A DNA stretch of 64,000 bases from Acidobacteriota bacterium (GTDB lineage Bacteria; Acidobacteriota; Terriglobia; Bryobacterales; Bryobacteraceae): contig JACTMJ010000004.1 in assembly GCA_014584705.1 (NCBI GenBank), positions 1 to 64,000 of the forward strand, given 5' to 3'. Within the stretch, counting starts at the first letter, position 1. The number at the start of each line of letters is the position of its first letter. Under the pieces are notes generated by a model that saw only the letters and a program-made list of their open reading frames with translations, was not told where the DNA came from and searched no databases. Below, one piece after another: positions 9,188 to 17,905 of this stretch. The position numbers and the translations under genes were made by a program.

Positions 9188-10773
9188 GCTCGACGAAGAC
9201 GGCGTCAGGTCCGCTTCCAGAATCAAAGATATCCCGGCGGGAGGCACTGAGGGTTGCGGGAAGCGCCGCGCTTGCGCTGCAGCCGCTCCGCGCGGCCGCG
9301 CCGTCTTCCGTGCCATTCGAGGTGATCGTGTATGGCGCGACTCCCTCCGGCGCGATCGCGGCCGTGGCGGCGGCGCGAATGGGCGCGCGCGTGCTGCTGC
9401 TGGCTCCGGAGAAACAAACGGGTGGGAAGCTGGCGAACGGCATGCCGTGCAGCGGCATGATCCCCTCCAGCCAGCGTGAGTTGATCGGGGGCCTTGCCAA
9501 GGAGTTCGACGCCAGGGTGACGGCCAAACGGACGGAGGGCCGGATCGCGGAGATCATATTCACGGAAATGCTGGGAGCCGCCGGGGTGACGGTCCGTCTC
9601 GGTTCCGGTTTTGTCTCGCTGGCCAAGGAGCGCGGACGCATTCGAAGCCTTGCGCTGGACGACGGATCGGCAATCGGCGGAAGTGTGTTCATCGACGCCT
9701 CCTACGAGGGAGATCTTATGGCGGCCGCGGGCGTGCCGTATGCAGTCGGCCGGGAGCCGGCGATGAAGTACGGCGAGAATCTGGGGGGAGTTCACCTGGA
9801 GGAACCTCAGGTAGCCGTGAACCCGTTTGATACCGAAGGTCCGCTTCCCGGAGTATCGGCTGGCAGCCCCGGAGTTTCGGAATCGGGCGATGCCAAGGTG
9901 GCGACGTACCAGATGCGAGTCTGGTTGGTGGCGGAACGTGAGATGGAGACACCCATTGAGGAGCCCGCGGGATACGAGGCCAGGAACTACGAACTGCTGG
10001 GCCGCTGCCTGGCGGTGGGCGCGGCGGGGAGCCTGGAGGATCTGCTGGGGTGGCAGACTCTGCCCGGCAACAGGGTGGCGGTTGCCGAGAGCCGGAAGTC
10101 CGTGGTTTCTCTGGGGATGCCGGGGCCGCAGTTTGCTTATCCGCAAGGTTCGCGCGCGGCAAGGGAAGAGATTTATCGCACTCATCTGCGGCACGCGCAG
10201 GGCATGCTGTGGTTTCTGCAAACAGACCGCCGTGCGCCCGAACCAATCCGCAAGGCCATTCTTGGCTACGGGCTGTGCGCGGACCTGTGGACGGCCAACC
10301 GGAATTGGCCGCCCGCCATGGAAGTGAGAGAGGCGCGGCGGATGGTGGGCGAACTCATCATCACCCAGCGCGATTTGAGCTTCCGCCGTGAGAAGACCGA
10401 TTCCATTGGGCTTGGCCTTGGCGACGCGGAGTGCCCGGTGGTCGATCGTTTCGCCACGGGCCGGGATGCATTCGTGAATGAGGGCCGATTCCGGCTGAAG
10501 GGAAAGCCATTCCAGATTCCCTGGCTCGCGATGATGCCGCGCGCCATCCACTGCGAGAACCTGCTTGTGCCGGTCTGTCTCTCCGCCAGCCACGTTGCCT
10601 GGCATGGGCTGCGCTCCGAATTGACGCTCATGATCCTCGGAGAAAGTGCGGGGGTGGCCGCGGCAATCGCCGTGGACAAGGGAAAGGCGATGCAGGAATT
10701 GGATCCGCTCATTTTGCAGGCAAAGTTGCGGCGGCTGGGACTGGTGCTGGACTTGCCTCGCACACTTCGTTAG
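9184..10773 (+). CDS. Secreted FAD-dependent oxidoreductase (FAD_oxidored family)
   Basis: The 529-residue protein has a twin-arginine leader (SRREALRVAGSAALAL at about 17-32), so it is probably exported folded with FAD. A Rossmann FAD site follows at about 46-70 (VIVYGATPSGAIAA, a GxxxxG variant of GxGxxG), and FIDASYEGDLMAAAG near 170 is characteristic of PF12831 proteins. Close relatives are annotated as FAD-dependent oxidoreductases or xanthan-lyase-like; the substrate is unknown. Its ATG overlaps the cysteine desulfurase stop, indicating translational coupling, though the functional link is not obvious. Confidence 0.85.
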   Translation: MSSTKTASGPLPESKISRREALRVAGSAALALQPLRAAAPSSVPFEVIVYGATPSGAIAAVAAARMGARVLLLAPEKQTGGKLANGMPCSGMIPSSQRELIGGLAKEFDARVTAKRTEGRIAEIIFTEMLGAAGVTVRLGSGFVSLAKERGRIRSLALDDGSAIGGSVFIDASYEGDLMAAAGVPYAVGREPAMKYGENLGGVHLEEPQVAVNPFDTEGPLPGVSAGSPGVSESGDAKVATYQMRVWLVAEREMETPIEEPAGYEARNYELLGRCLAVGAAGSLEDLLGWQTLPGNRVAVAESRKSVVSLGMPGPQFAYPQGSRAAREEIYRTHLRHAQGMLWFLQTDRRAPEPIRKAILGYGLCADLWTANRNWPPAMEVREARRMVGELIITQRDLSFRREKTDSIGLGLGDAECPVVDRFATGRDAFVNEGRFRLKGKPFQIPWLAMMPRAIHCENLLVPVCLSASHVAWHGLRSELTLMILGESAGVAAAIAVDKGKAMQELDPLILQAKLRRLGLVLDLPRTLR

Positions 10774-10828
10774 CTGCTCCACGAAATCAGCATGATCTGA
10801 AGATTTTACTTCCTGCGCATTTAAGGTA

Positions 10829-10913
10829 TGGGAGATCGAATCACTCTCGAGTCGTTCTCACGGTGGCTGGGATCAGGGCGGCGCGGAGTTGGATCTCCCA
10901 ATTTCTTTTTTTG
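10829..10913 (+). terminator. Large stem-loop with T-tract after the FAD oxidoreductase gene
   Basis: TGGGAGATC at 10829-10837 is perfectly complementary to GATCTCCCA at 10892-10900, and the right arm is followed by ATTTCTTTTTTT (10901-10912). The 54-base loop is unusually long and holds a second TGGGATC that could compete for the right arm. It is the best candidate terminator for the rightward gene ending at 10773. Confidence 0.5.
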
Positions 10914-10924
10914 GTGAGCGCGCC

Positions 10925-12832
10925 TCAGTCGAACTGCAGGATTCGCAGAAACCCGGCTCTTCCCGGGGCTTCCGCCGGCGTGTATCCAATGCGGACTCGT
11001 TCCGGCTTCTGCCGGCCACAGCGAAACTCATAATCCGATACGTGTTGGCCTCGGCGGGTGATGAGGATGTTGTTGGGCTGGTCAATCTCGACCGTGAACC
11101 GCTTCCCCTCCGACAAGATCACAAGCTGCGCGCCGCGATCCAGGCAGCGCAACTCCTGCATGACGCCTTCCGCCACTTTGCCGCCACGGTCTCTCGTGAA
11201 GACCGTGAGGGTCATCTCCAGACGTTCGCTGTCAACGGAGGTGTCATTCGTCCGGTCAATGTCGGATTCGGCCGGCGGCAGCGACGGCTCCCGTATCGCG
11301 GACCCGCCTTCGGACGCTCCCGGCGTGCTTGCGGCGGAAGCGAAGTTCGCATCAAGTCCCACGGCATCGGCGACGCGGTCCGCGAAGCGACGCTTCTCGA
11401 GCGCGCTCTCTACGCGACTGAGAATTTCTTTCGCTCGCTGGCGTTCGGAAGCGTCCCCCGCTTGCTCCACGGCGCGCTTAAGCCATAATTCGGCTTCCTT
11501 TGGGTCATTCGCCCGGAAGTGGGAGTAGCCGGCAGTGAGGTTCATCTCAAAATCCCGGACGTCGCCGGACTCGGCAAAGCGGCCGGCCCAGACTGCAGCC
11601 TGATCGTAACGATTATGTGTGAACGCCCACGCGAGGGCCTCCATGCGTAAGCGGCCGTTGCGCGGATCCCGTTTGAGCGAGGCGTCGAGCAAGGCGGCGG
11701 CCTTCTCAATCGCTTCCGGCTGAGACCCGTCTTTATCCGCCAGGCGCATCGCGACGATCGGGTTCTCCGTTCCCAGGTCGACGGCGGTGCGATAGTAGCG
11801 AAATGCCATCGCCTTCTCGCCGCGGTCGAACTTGAGGTTGCCGAGCGCTTCCCAGATTTGAGGCACCTTGGGGAACTCCTTACTTAGCGTCGCCAAATCC
11901 CGCTCCGCTTCGATCGGTTTTCGATGGACCAGCAAACCTGTAAGAAAGAGGCGAGCTTCCCATGGTTCGAGGGGCGGTTCCTCAACCGCGGATGCGCTTC
12001 CCGGGGGAGTGAACTCCACAGTGGTCTCCGTCCGGCCAAGTTTATCGATGTGCTCCTCCACGTCGCCGCGCAGTTGGGCGATGGTGGTTCCATATACGCC
12101 GGCGAGCGCATTCTGCACGGCATCTCCCCCTCGCATCCGGGCAACGAACTGGCCGAACTTCGCTGCATAGCGCGGGTTCGTCGCCAGCGTGTGGACTACC
12201 GCCCAGCTCTCCACGTAGAGCGCCGTGGTTTCGTCCCAGCCGTGATTGTCGCGGAGCGTGGAGTCCATCGAAAACAGGTCGCCGAGAGGGACCCACTGGA
12301 TCTTTCGGCCCTTGATCAGCTTCACAAATTTGGCGATTGGCTTGCCCACGATGAGCCGCTGCCCCTCGAACTCCAGAGTCTGGTGGAAAGAGGCCAGCCC
12401 CTCTTCGAGCCACATCGGAAGCGCGCCGGAGAACTCGTGGGAACAATAGTGGGCGAACTCGTGGTAGAGCACGGGGTCCACGTCTTTGCTGAAATCGCTC
12501 ACGACGATGACGTTCCGCGACGTGGTTTGCCAGTCCATCCGGGTGAAATAGGCCTGCACCATGTGGCCGGGGCTATAGAAGCCATACTCATTGAACCCGC
12601 TGAACAGGACGACGGTGAGCCGGTCAGTAGCGGAAGGGGGGAAAAGGTTGAGCGCTGTGAACGCGGCGCGGATATTCTCCAGCCGCTCCATCGTCTGCAT
12701 CGCGACGTCCCGCGGTTGTGAGGTGAGAAGCTCAAAATGCGGTGATTGCAGCTTTCGCCACTCCGCCGCTTCCGTGAGGAACGGCATGAGACAGCAGATG
12801 GCCGCGAGAATCACAGTGCGAGCAAGTGTCAT
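10925..12832 (-). CDS. Secreted TPR protein with MA-clan-like zinc peptidase motif and C-terminal FRCG domain
   Basis: The 635-residue protein has a signal peptide (1-22, ending TEAA). A zincin-like N-terminal domain carries H124-E-F-A-H128 with W141-LEEGLASF downstream, giving a plausible third ligand at E143 or E144. This resembles DUF1570/peptidase MA-family proteins. Residues about 290-490 look like tetratricopeptide repeats. The last about 95 residues form a small beta-rich domain with the motif FRCGRQKP starting near residue 603. The same architecture recurs at 31676-33463, where the zinc motif is lost. The physiological substrate is unknown. A 14-bp inverted repeat lies just upstream of the start. 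Confidence 0.75.
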   Translation of the reverse strand: MTLARTVILAAICCLMPFLTEAAEWRKLQSPHFELLTSQPRDVAMQTMERLENIRAAFTALNLFPPSATDRLTVVLFSGFNEYGFYSPGHMVQAYFTRMDWQTTSRNVIVVSDFSKDVDPVLYHEFAHYCSHEFSGALPMWLEEGLASFHQTLEFEGQRLIVGKPIAKFVKLIKGRKIQWVPLGDLFSMDSTLRDNHGWDETTALYVESWAVVHTLATNPRYAAKFGQFVARMRGGDAVQNALAGVYGTTIAQLRGDVEEHIDKLGRTETTVEFTPPGSASAVEEPPLEPWEARLFLTGLLVHRKPIEAERDLATLSKEFPKVPQIWEALGNLKFDRGEKAMAFRYYRTAVDLGTENPIVAMRLADKDGSQPEAIEKAAALLDASLKRDPRNGRLRMEALAWAFTHNRYDQAAVWAGRFAESGDVRDFEMNLTAGYSHFRANDPKEAELWLKRAVEQAGDASERQRAKEILSRVESALEKRRFADRVADAVGLDANFASAASTPGASEGGSAIREPSLPPAESDIDRTNDTSVDSERLEMTLTVFTRDRGGKVAEGVMQELRCLDRGAQLVILSEGKRFTVEIDQPNNILITRRGQHVSDYEFRCGRQKPERVRIGYTPAEAPGRAGFLRILQFD

Positions 12833-12845
12833 CGTGCCCCGTACT

Positions 12846-12859
12846 GTACAAAGTTGTAC
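12846..12859. promoter_or_regulatory. Inverted repeat GTACAA-AG-TTGTAC upstream of the TPR peptidase gene
   Basis: A perfect 6-bp inverted repeat with a 2-bp spacer lies 14-27 bases upstream of the ATG of the leftward peptidase-like gene. The symmetry and position suit a dimeric repressor operator. No matching regulator gene is present in the window. Confidence 0.35.
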
Positions 12860-12988
12860 GAATGTTTTCTTCGGTTTACCGAGATAACCCAGTCTTCAAC
12901 AGTTCCGCGCGGAAATCAACTGGCATAGATCGGCACGGCCGCCGGGTTGCCACGAAACGGGGGCTCGGAGATCGGGATGCCGGGGCGG

Positions 12989-14320
12989 CTAATTGCTGCT
13001 GTGGATGGAGTTCTCGATCAGCGCTACCGGCGAATAGTGGAGCGGTTTCGCGAAGAAGCCTTCGTTCTCCAGCGCCTCATACACTTTACCGGCCACCATT
13101 GACGCCCTTGGGCCATTGACGCCCGCCGCACCGGTGAGCATCACCACCACGACCAGATCGTTCTGATCTCCGTCGCGGAAAGAGGCGAACCAGCCCATGT
13201 GCGATTTCCGGTTGTAGTCCGTGCACGTGCCGGTTTTGCCGAAGAGGGGAGCCTCCGGCGTGTAAGCAGCACGACGCGCGGTACCAAACGTGACAGCGCC
13301 GCTCATCCCTCGCTTGAGATCCGCCAGAATGTGCCCGATATCGAGTGTGCGCTTGATGCGCGGAACAAACGTTTCCGCTTCGAGGGTGGATTTCGGGTAT
13401 TGCAGATAGTAGAGCGTACCGCCGTTGGCGATTGCTCCCATCAGGGCGGTCATCTGCAGCGCCGTGACAGCAATTCCTTCGCCGAAACTGCTCATGCGCG
13501 CCGTGCCGCCGTTCGCCGGTGGTTCTTCCGGCAGGACTCCAGCAGATTCCCCTTCAATATTCAATCCGGCCTTTTCACCCAATCCGAAATACTTGTGAAA
13601 TTCGATGAGCTTATCGAATCCGATTTGCGCGCCAACGCGCTCAAAGAAGACGTTGTTCGATTTCGCCAGAGCCTCGGTGAGATCCATCTTCGTGCGGCGC
13701 TGAACCACAAGGGTCGTGGACGAATCGATCATTCCTTCGTACAAACCGGCCATTGCCACGGGGACTTTTACCGTAGAGCAGGGAATATAGCCGCTGCCGA
13801 GAGCGGTACTCTGATTCACCATGGAGAGAATGCGCCCAGTATTGGGATCCGCCACGACCACGGCGCCGTTGAGCCTGCCGAGTGCGTCGACAGCGGCGGC
13901 GCGAACCACGGGATCGTCGCCTTCCGTGACATCCCCCAGAGTCGAATCCGCATAAGTGGGTGTCACCCACGGGCTATATCGCGCTCTCGCACGCCGGGAT
14001 CGCGAACGGGATACGGCCGCGGTAGTCCTTCTTGCCCTGCTTGACGCCGTTGCTTTCCGCGCCGTCACCGTCCGCTGCTTTACGGATGCCGCCCGCTTTG
14101 CGGTGGTCTTCTTGCTTGCTGTACTCTTCTTCGCCGTAATCTTTCTTGCCGCACTCTTCTTTACCGTGCTCGCCTTCCTGGCGCTGGCGGCTTTCTTCGC
14201 AGTCGTCTTCTTGGCGGTCGTCTTCTTGGCGGTCCGCGCAGGCTGGGCGGCGACGGCAGCAACGTTTCCGATGATGCCGAGAAGGAAAAGAATCAGTGCA
14301 AATCGGGCGAAGAATACCAT
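12989..14320 (-). CDS. Penicillin-binding transpeptidase-domain protein with Lys/Ala/Thr-rich N-terminal tail
   Basis: The ATG at 14320 gives a clean signal/anchor helix (residues 3-25); an upstream ATG at 14353 is in frame but would place a hydrophilic stretch before it. Residues about 27-115 are a low-complexity basic tail built from KKTTAKK/KKSAARK/TARKA units, like histone H1 C-termini. The catalytic domain follows with all three serine acyltransferase motifs: S182-TVK, SNN at 221-223 and K362-TG. The domain resembles class B PBP or class D-like transpeptidases (443 aa in total, no PBP dimerisation domain). It probably acts outside the membrane on peptidoglycan, where the polycationic tail could bind teichoic or LPS phosphates, or the wall itself. 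That role is inference. Confidence 0.85.
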   Translation of the reverse strand: MVFFARFALILFLLGIIGNVAAVAAQPARTAKKTTAKKTTAKKAASARKASTVKKSAARKITAKKSTASKKTTAKRAASVKQRTVTARKATASSRARRTTAAVSRSRSRRARARYSPWVTPTYADSTLGDVTEGDDPVVRAAAVDALGRLNGAVVVADPNTGRILSMVNQSTALGSGYIPCSTVKVPVAMAGLYEGMIDSSTTLVVQRRTKMDLTEALAKSNNVFFERVGAQIGFDKLIEFHKYFGLGEKAGLNIEGESAGVLPEEPPANGGTARMSSFGEGIAVTALQMTALMGAIANGGTLYYLQYPKSTLEAETFVPRIKRTLDIGHILADLKRGMSGAVTFGTARRAAYTPEAPLFGKTGTCTDYNRKSHMGWFASFRDGDQNDLVVVVMLTGAAGVNGPRASMVAGKVYEALENEGFFAKPLHYSPVALIENSIHSSN

Positions 14321-14608
14321 GTTCAAACCATCGGCTAGCGGCAATCCAAACATTACAAAAATGTTCAGGACTGCGGTGTCCGTATTTTCAACGGATCGAG
14401 CGGGTTATGTCAAGGAAATTCGCGTCGTGGAAAACCGTTTCCAAATCCGGACGGAGTACCACGCGGGAAAATCCCAGGCCAAAATGAACCGGTTACGTCG
14501 CGGTTCGATTTTCGATTTCTAGTGCCAATATATACGAAAATGTTTCAGCTTGGAAGGAAATGCCCGGGAATCGGCCCTCTCGATGCCAGATGTCACAGGA
14601 GTATCCGC

Positions 14609-16087
14609 TTAGCTGGACGCTTCCCAACGGACGATAGGTTTCCGTGCCGCAGTCACTTCGTCCACCCTTCGTACCCGGGTGCTGTGGGGCGCATTCAACA
14701 CGAGTTCGGGGTTTTCCCGCGCTTCCCGGGCGATCGAGGCCATTGCCTCAATAAAGAAGTCCAGTTCCTGCTTGCCTTCGGTTTCGGTAGGTTCGATCAT
14801 CATGGCGCCGGGCACGATCAGCGGGAAGCTCGTCGTGTACGGGTGAAAGCCATAATCGATGAGACGCTTAGCGATATCGCCCGTCTTGACGCCGTTCTTC
14901 GCCTGGATGGAATCACTGAATACCACTTCATGCAAACTGCGGTCCTGATATGGCAGGGTGTAGTGCGCCTCGATTCCGGCTCGCAGGTAATTGGCATTCA
15001 GCAAGGCATCCAGCGTGGCGTTGCGCAATCCGCTGCCGTGCGCAAGGATGTAGGCCAGCGCCCGCACGAATACGCCGAAATTGCCATAAAAGGCACGCAC
15101 CTTCCCGATCGATTCCGGCAGATCGTAGTTGTATCGATATGTGCCGTCTTCCTGGACGATTCGCGGGGCGGGCAGATAGGGTTCGAGCAACCGCTTGACG
15201 GCCACGGGTCCGGCACCGGGACCGCCGCCCCCGTGCGGCGTGGAAAACGTCTTGTGCAGGTTGAGGTGCATCACATCGACGCCAAAATCGCCGGGCCGGG
15301 AAATGCCAGCCAGCGCATTCATGTTCGCGCCGTCCATATAGACGAGAGATCCGTTTTCGTGCAGCAGGCGGGTGATCTCGGTGATGTTCTCTTCGAAAAG
15401 CCCCAGCGTATTGGGGTTGGTGATCATGATGCCCGCCACGGAAGGGTTCAGCAGGCCGCGGAAATGCTCCATGTCCACCAGGCCGCGGCTGGTGGATTTT
15501 ACATTGACCACCTCGTAGCCGCACATGCGGGCGGTGGCGGGGTTGGTGCCGTGGGAGGAATCCGGTACCAGGATGGACGCGCGCGCGTCTCCTCTCGCTT
15601 CCAGGCAGGCTCGCATCAGCAGGATTCCCGTGAACTCGCCGTGGGCGCCGGCGGCCGGTTGCAGCGTCACCGCATCCATGCCGGTAATTTCGGCCAGGTA
15701 GCGCTCCAGCACGGCCATGATTTCCATCGCGCCCTGTGCGAGAGACTCCGGCTGATACGGGTGCCCCCACGCAAGCCCGTCAACGCGCGCCGCTGCTTCA
15801 TTCACGCGCGGGTTATACTTCATCGTGCAGGAACCGAGCGGATAGAGGCCCAGATCGATCGCGTAGTTCCAGGTGGAAAGCCGGGTGAAATGCCGGATGG
15901 TTTCCACCTCGCTCACCTCGGGGAATCCCGCCACCTCGCCGCGGACGTTCTCCGCTCCCAATGCGCTCACCGGGTCCACGGCGGGCACATCGAGCGAAGG
16001 CAACTGGTAACCCTTCTTGCCCGGAGAGCTCCTTTCAAACAGCAACGGCTCATTCTGCGAAAGGTGGGAGGTGACTTTGCTAACCAT
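14609..16087 (-). CDS. gcvPB: Glycine dehydrogenase (decarboxylating) subunit 2, P-protein C-terminal half
   Basis: This is the PLP-binding half of the split P-protein of the glycine cleavage system, which decarboxylates glycine and passes aminomethyl to the H-protein. The 492-residue length fits GcvPB. The Schiff-base lysine is K279 in HLNLHKTFSTPHGGGGPG; LGLYPLGSCTMKYNPR (about 79-94) and TLQPAAGAHGEF (141-152) are family signatures. It is the last gene of the leftward gcvT-gcvH-gcvPA-gcvPB operon, separated from gcvPA by 84 bp that contain a small hairpin (16136-16162). Confidence 0.97.
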   Translation of the reverse strand: MVSKVTSHLSQNEPLLFERSSPGKKGYQLPSLDVPAVDPVSALGAENVRGEVAGFPEVSEVETIRHFTRLSTWNYAIDLGLYPLGSCTMKYNPRVNEAAARVDGLAWGHPYQPESLAQGAMEIMAVLERYLAEITGMDAVTLQPAAGAHGEFTGILLMRACLEARGDARASILVPDSSHGTNPATARMCGYEVVNVKSTSRGLVDMEHFRGLLNPSVAGIMITNPNTLGLFEENITEITRLLHENGSLVYMDGANMNALAGISRPGDFGVDVMHLNLHKTFSTPHGGGGPGAGPVAVKRLLEPYLPAPRIVQEDGTYRYNYDLPESIGKVRAFYGNFGVFVRALAYILAHGSGLRNATLDALLNANYLRAGIEAHYTLPYQDRSLHEVVFSDSIQAKNGVKTGDIAKRLIDYGFHPYTTSFPLIVPGAMMIEPTETEGKQELDFFIEAMASIAREARENPELVLNAPHSTRVRRVDEVTAARKPIVRWEASS

Positions 16088-16171
16088 CTGAATGCTACAG
16101 CCTCAATTCCATCCTGCCGGGCGTGCCCTGGCATGTAAGCGCGCTGGCGCGTCTGGCGCTTATGGGTTCAT

Positions 16172-17515
16172 CTAAACGCGGCTATTTGCCAGCATGCCTT
16201 CGCTCTGTGAGGCGCAGGCTCGCTTCAACGTGTCCATCTCATCCCGTCGGCTCATTTCGGTGGCGCAGAGCAGCATGCAGTCAGCCAGTTCGGGATAGTA
16301 GCGGCCCAGCGGAATCCCGCCGATGATCTTTTCCCCCAACAATGCGGTGTTAAGCGCCTCGGGAGATCCGCAGCGCACGACGAACTCATTGAAGAACGGG
16401 CCGCTGAACCGGCGATCCAGCCCTTCGGCCAGGTAGTGCGCCTTCGCCAGATTCTGGGAGGTAAGTTCACGCAGGCCCTGCTTGCCGTAAACGGCCATGA
16501 AGACAGTGGCCATCAGCGCGATGAGCGCCTGATTGGTGCAGATATTGGACGTGGCCTTCTCGCGGCGAATATGCTGCTCGCGCGTCGAAAGCGTCAGGCA
16601 AAAGGCGCGGTTGCCGTTGAGATCCGTAGTCTGGCCCACGATGCGGCCGGGCATCTGGCGAATGTGGGCCATCTTCGTGGCGATCACGCCGGCGAAGGGT
16701 CCGCCATAGCTTGGTGAGATCGCGAAGGATTGCAATTCTCCGGCGACGATGTCTGCCTCCGCGGGCGGCGTGAGCAAGCCGAGCGACACCGCCTCCGTAA
16801 AGACGGAGACGAGCAATGCGCCGTGTTGATGCGCGAGAGCGGCCGCGGCCTTCGTATTCTCAACCACGCCAAAATAGTTCGGACTCTGGATGATCACCGC
16901 CGCCACCGTGTCATCGAGCTTGCTCGCGAGGTCGGCGAGGTCAATTTCCCCGCTTTCCGGGTCAAAACCGAACTCGACAACGGGCAAATCCTGGTATTTA
17001 ACGGAGCTTTTCAGCACATCCCGGTATTCCGGGTGGACGCCGCGCGCCACCAGAATGCGCTCCCGCCGAGTGATGCGGGCAGCCATCAGAGCCGCTTCCG
17101 GAACCGCGGTGGAGCCGTCGTACATGGAGGCGTTGGCCACCTCCATGCCGGTAAGCTGACAGATCATCGTCTGGAATTCGAAGATCGTCATCAGCGTGCC
17201 CTGGGAAATCTCCGCCTGGTAGGGGGTGTAGGAGGTCAGGAACTCGCTGCGGCTCACCACCACGTCGGCCAGCACGGGCCGGAAATGGCGATACACTCCG
17301 CCCCCCAGAAACGACGCGTAGCCATCGGCCATGCGTTCGCCGCGGGCGCGGAAATAGTCCATAATCTCGTATTCGCTTTGGCCCGGCGGGAGTTCGAGTG
17401 CCTGTTTCTGTAACACTTCCGGCGGAAGATGTGCTACCAAGTCATCCAGGGAGGAAAGCCCGCAGGCTTTCAGCATTTCGAGTCGTTCGCTGTCGGATTT
17501 CGGCAGGTATCGCAA
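16172..17515 (-). CDS. gcvPA: Glycine dehydrogenase (decarboxylating) subunit 1, P-protein N-terminal half
   Basis: The 447-residue partner of GcvPB; the two form a heterotetramer equivalent to the single-chain P-protein. It starts MRYLPKSDSERLEML, and carries the family motifs LTSYTPYQAEISQGTL (about 113-128) and NASMYDGSTA (147-156). It begins six bases after the gcvH stop, in the standard split-P operon order. Confidence 0.96.
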   Translation of the reverse strand: MRYLPKSDSERLEMLKACGLSSLDDLVAHLPPEVLQKQALELPPGQSEYEIMDYFRARGERMADGYASFLGGGVYRHFRPVLADVVVSRSEFLTSYTPYQAEISQGTLMTIFEFQTMICQLTGMEVANASMYDGSTAVPEAALMAARITRRERILVARGVHPEYRDVLKSSVKYQDLPVVEFGFDPESGEIDLADLASKLDDTVAAVIIQSPNYFGVVENTKAAAALAHQHGALLVSVFTEAVSLGLLTPPAEADIVAGELQSFAISPSYGGPFAGVIATKMAHIRQMPGRIVGQTTDLNGNRAFCLTLSTREQHIRREKATSNICTNQALIALMATVFMAVYGKQGLRELTSQNLAKAHYLAEGLDRRFSGPFFNEFVVRCGSPEALNTALLGEKIIGGIPLGRYYPELADCMLLCATEMSRRDEMDTLKRACASQSEGMLANSRV

Positions 17516-17521
17516 GGCGGA

Positions 17522-17905
17522 TCAGCCCTCTATATAACTTTGATATTCTTCGGCGCTCAAGAGGTGCTGAATCTCATCCGGGTGAGTGAGTTTTACCTTC
17601 ACGAGCCACGCTTCCCCGTGGGGATCCGAGTTCAATTTTTCAGGCGCCTTGGCGAGCGCGTCGTTGATCGCGGTCACATCGCCGGAGACGGGAGCGTACA
17701 GGTCCGAGACAGCCTTGACACTCTCCACGGAGCCGAAGGTTTCGCCCTGCGCCATCGTGCTACCCACCTGGGGTAGGTCCACGTAGACGATATCGCCGAG
17801 TTCACTCTGCGCGTGATCGGTGATACCCACCGTGCCTGTGTCACCCTCCACCAGCACCCATTCGTGTTCTTTGGTGTAACGGAAACTCGCCGGGTAATTG
17901 CTCAT
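17522..17905 (-). CDS. gcvH: Glycine cleavage system H-protein
   Basis: This 127-residue lipoyl carrier shuttles the aminomethyl group between P-, T- and L-proteins. The lipoylated lysine is K64 in the conserved ESVKAVSDLYAP motif, and the N-terminal YTKEHEWV is typical. Its ATG overlaps the gcvT stop by ATGA, so it is translationally coupled. No lipoate ligase, lipoyl synthase or dihydrolipoamide dehydrogenase (L-protein) gene lies in the window. Confidence 0.97.
   Translation of the reverse strand: MSNYPASFRYTKEHEWVLVEGDTGTVGITDHAQSELGDIVYVDLPQVGSTMAQGETFGSVESVKAVSDLYAPVSGDVTAINDALAKAPEKLNSDPHGEAWLVKVKLTHPDEIQHLLSAEEYQSYIEG

Noticed and set aside
9223..10782. Long leftward open frame (519 codons) opposite the FAD oxidoreductase
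   Set aside because: Antisense shadow of a clearly homologous gene, with no signal of its own.
14522..16138. Long rightward open frame (538 codons) across the gcvPB region
   Set aside because: It lies entirely antisense to gcvPB, has no recognisable domain and owes its length to the GC-rich codon bias of the real gene.
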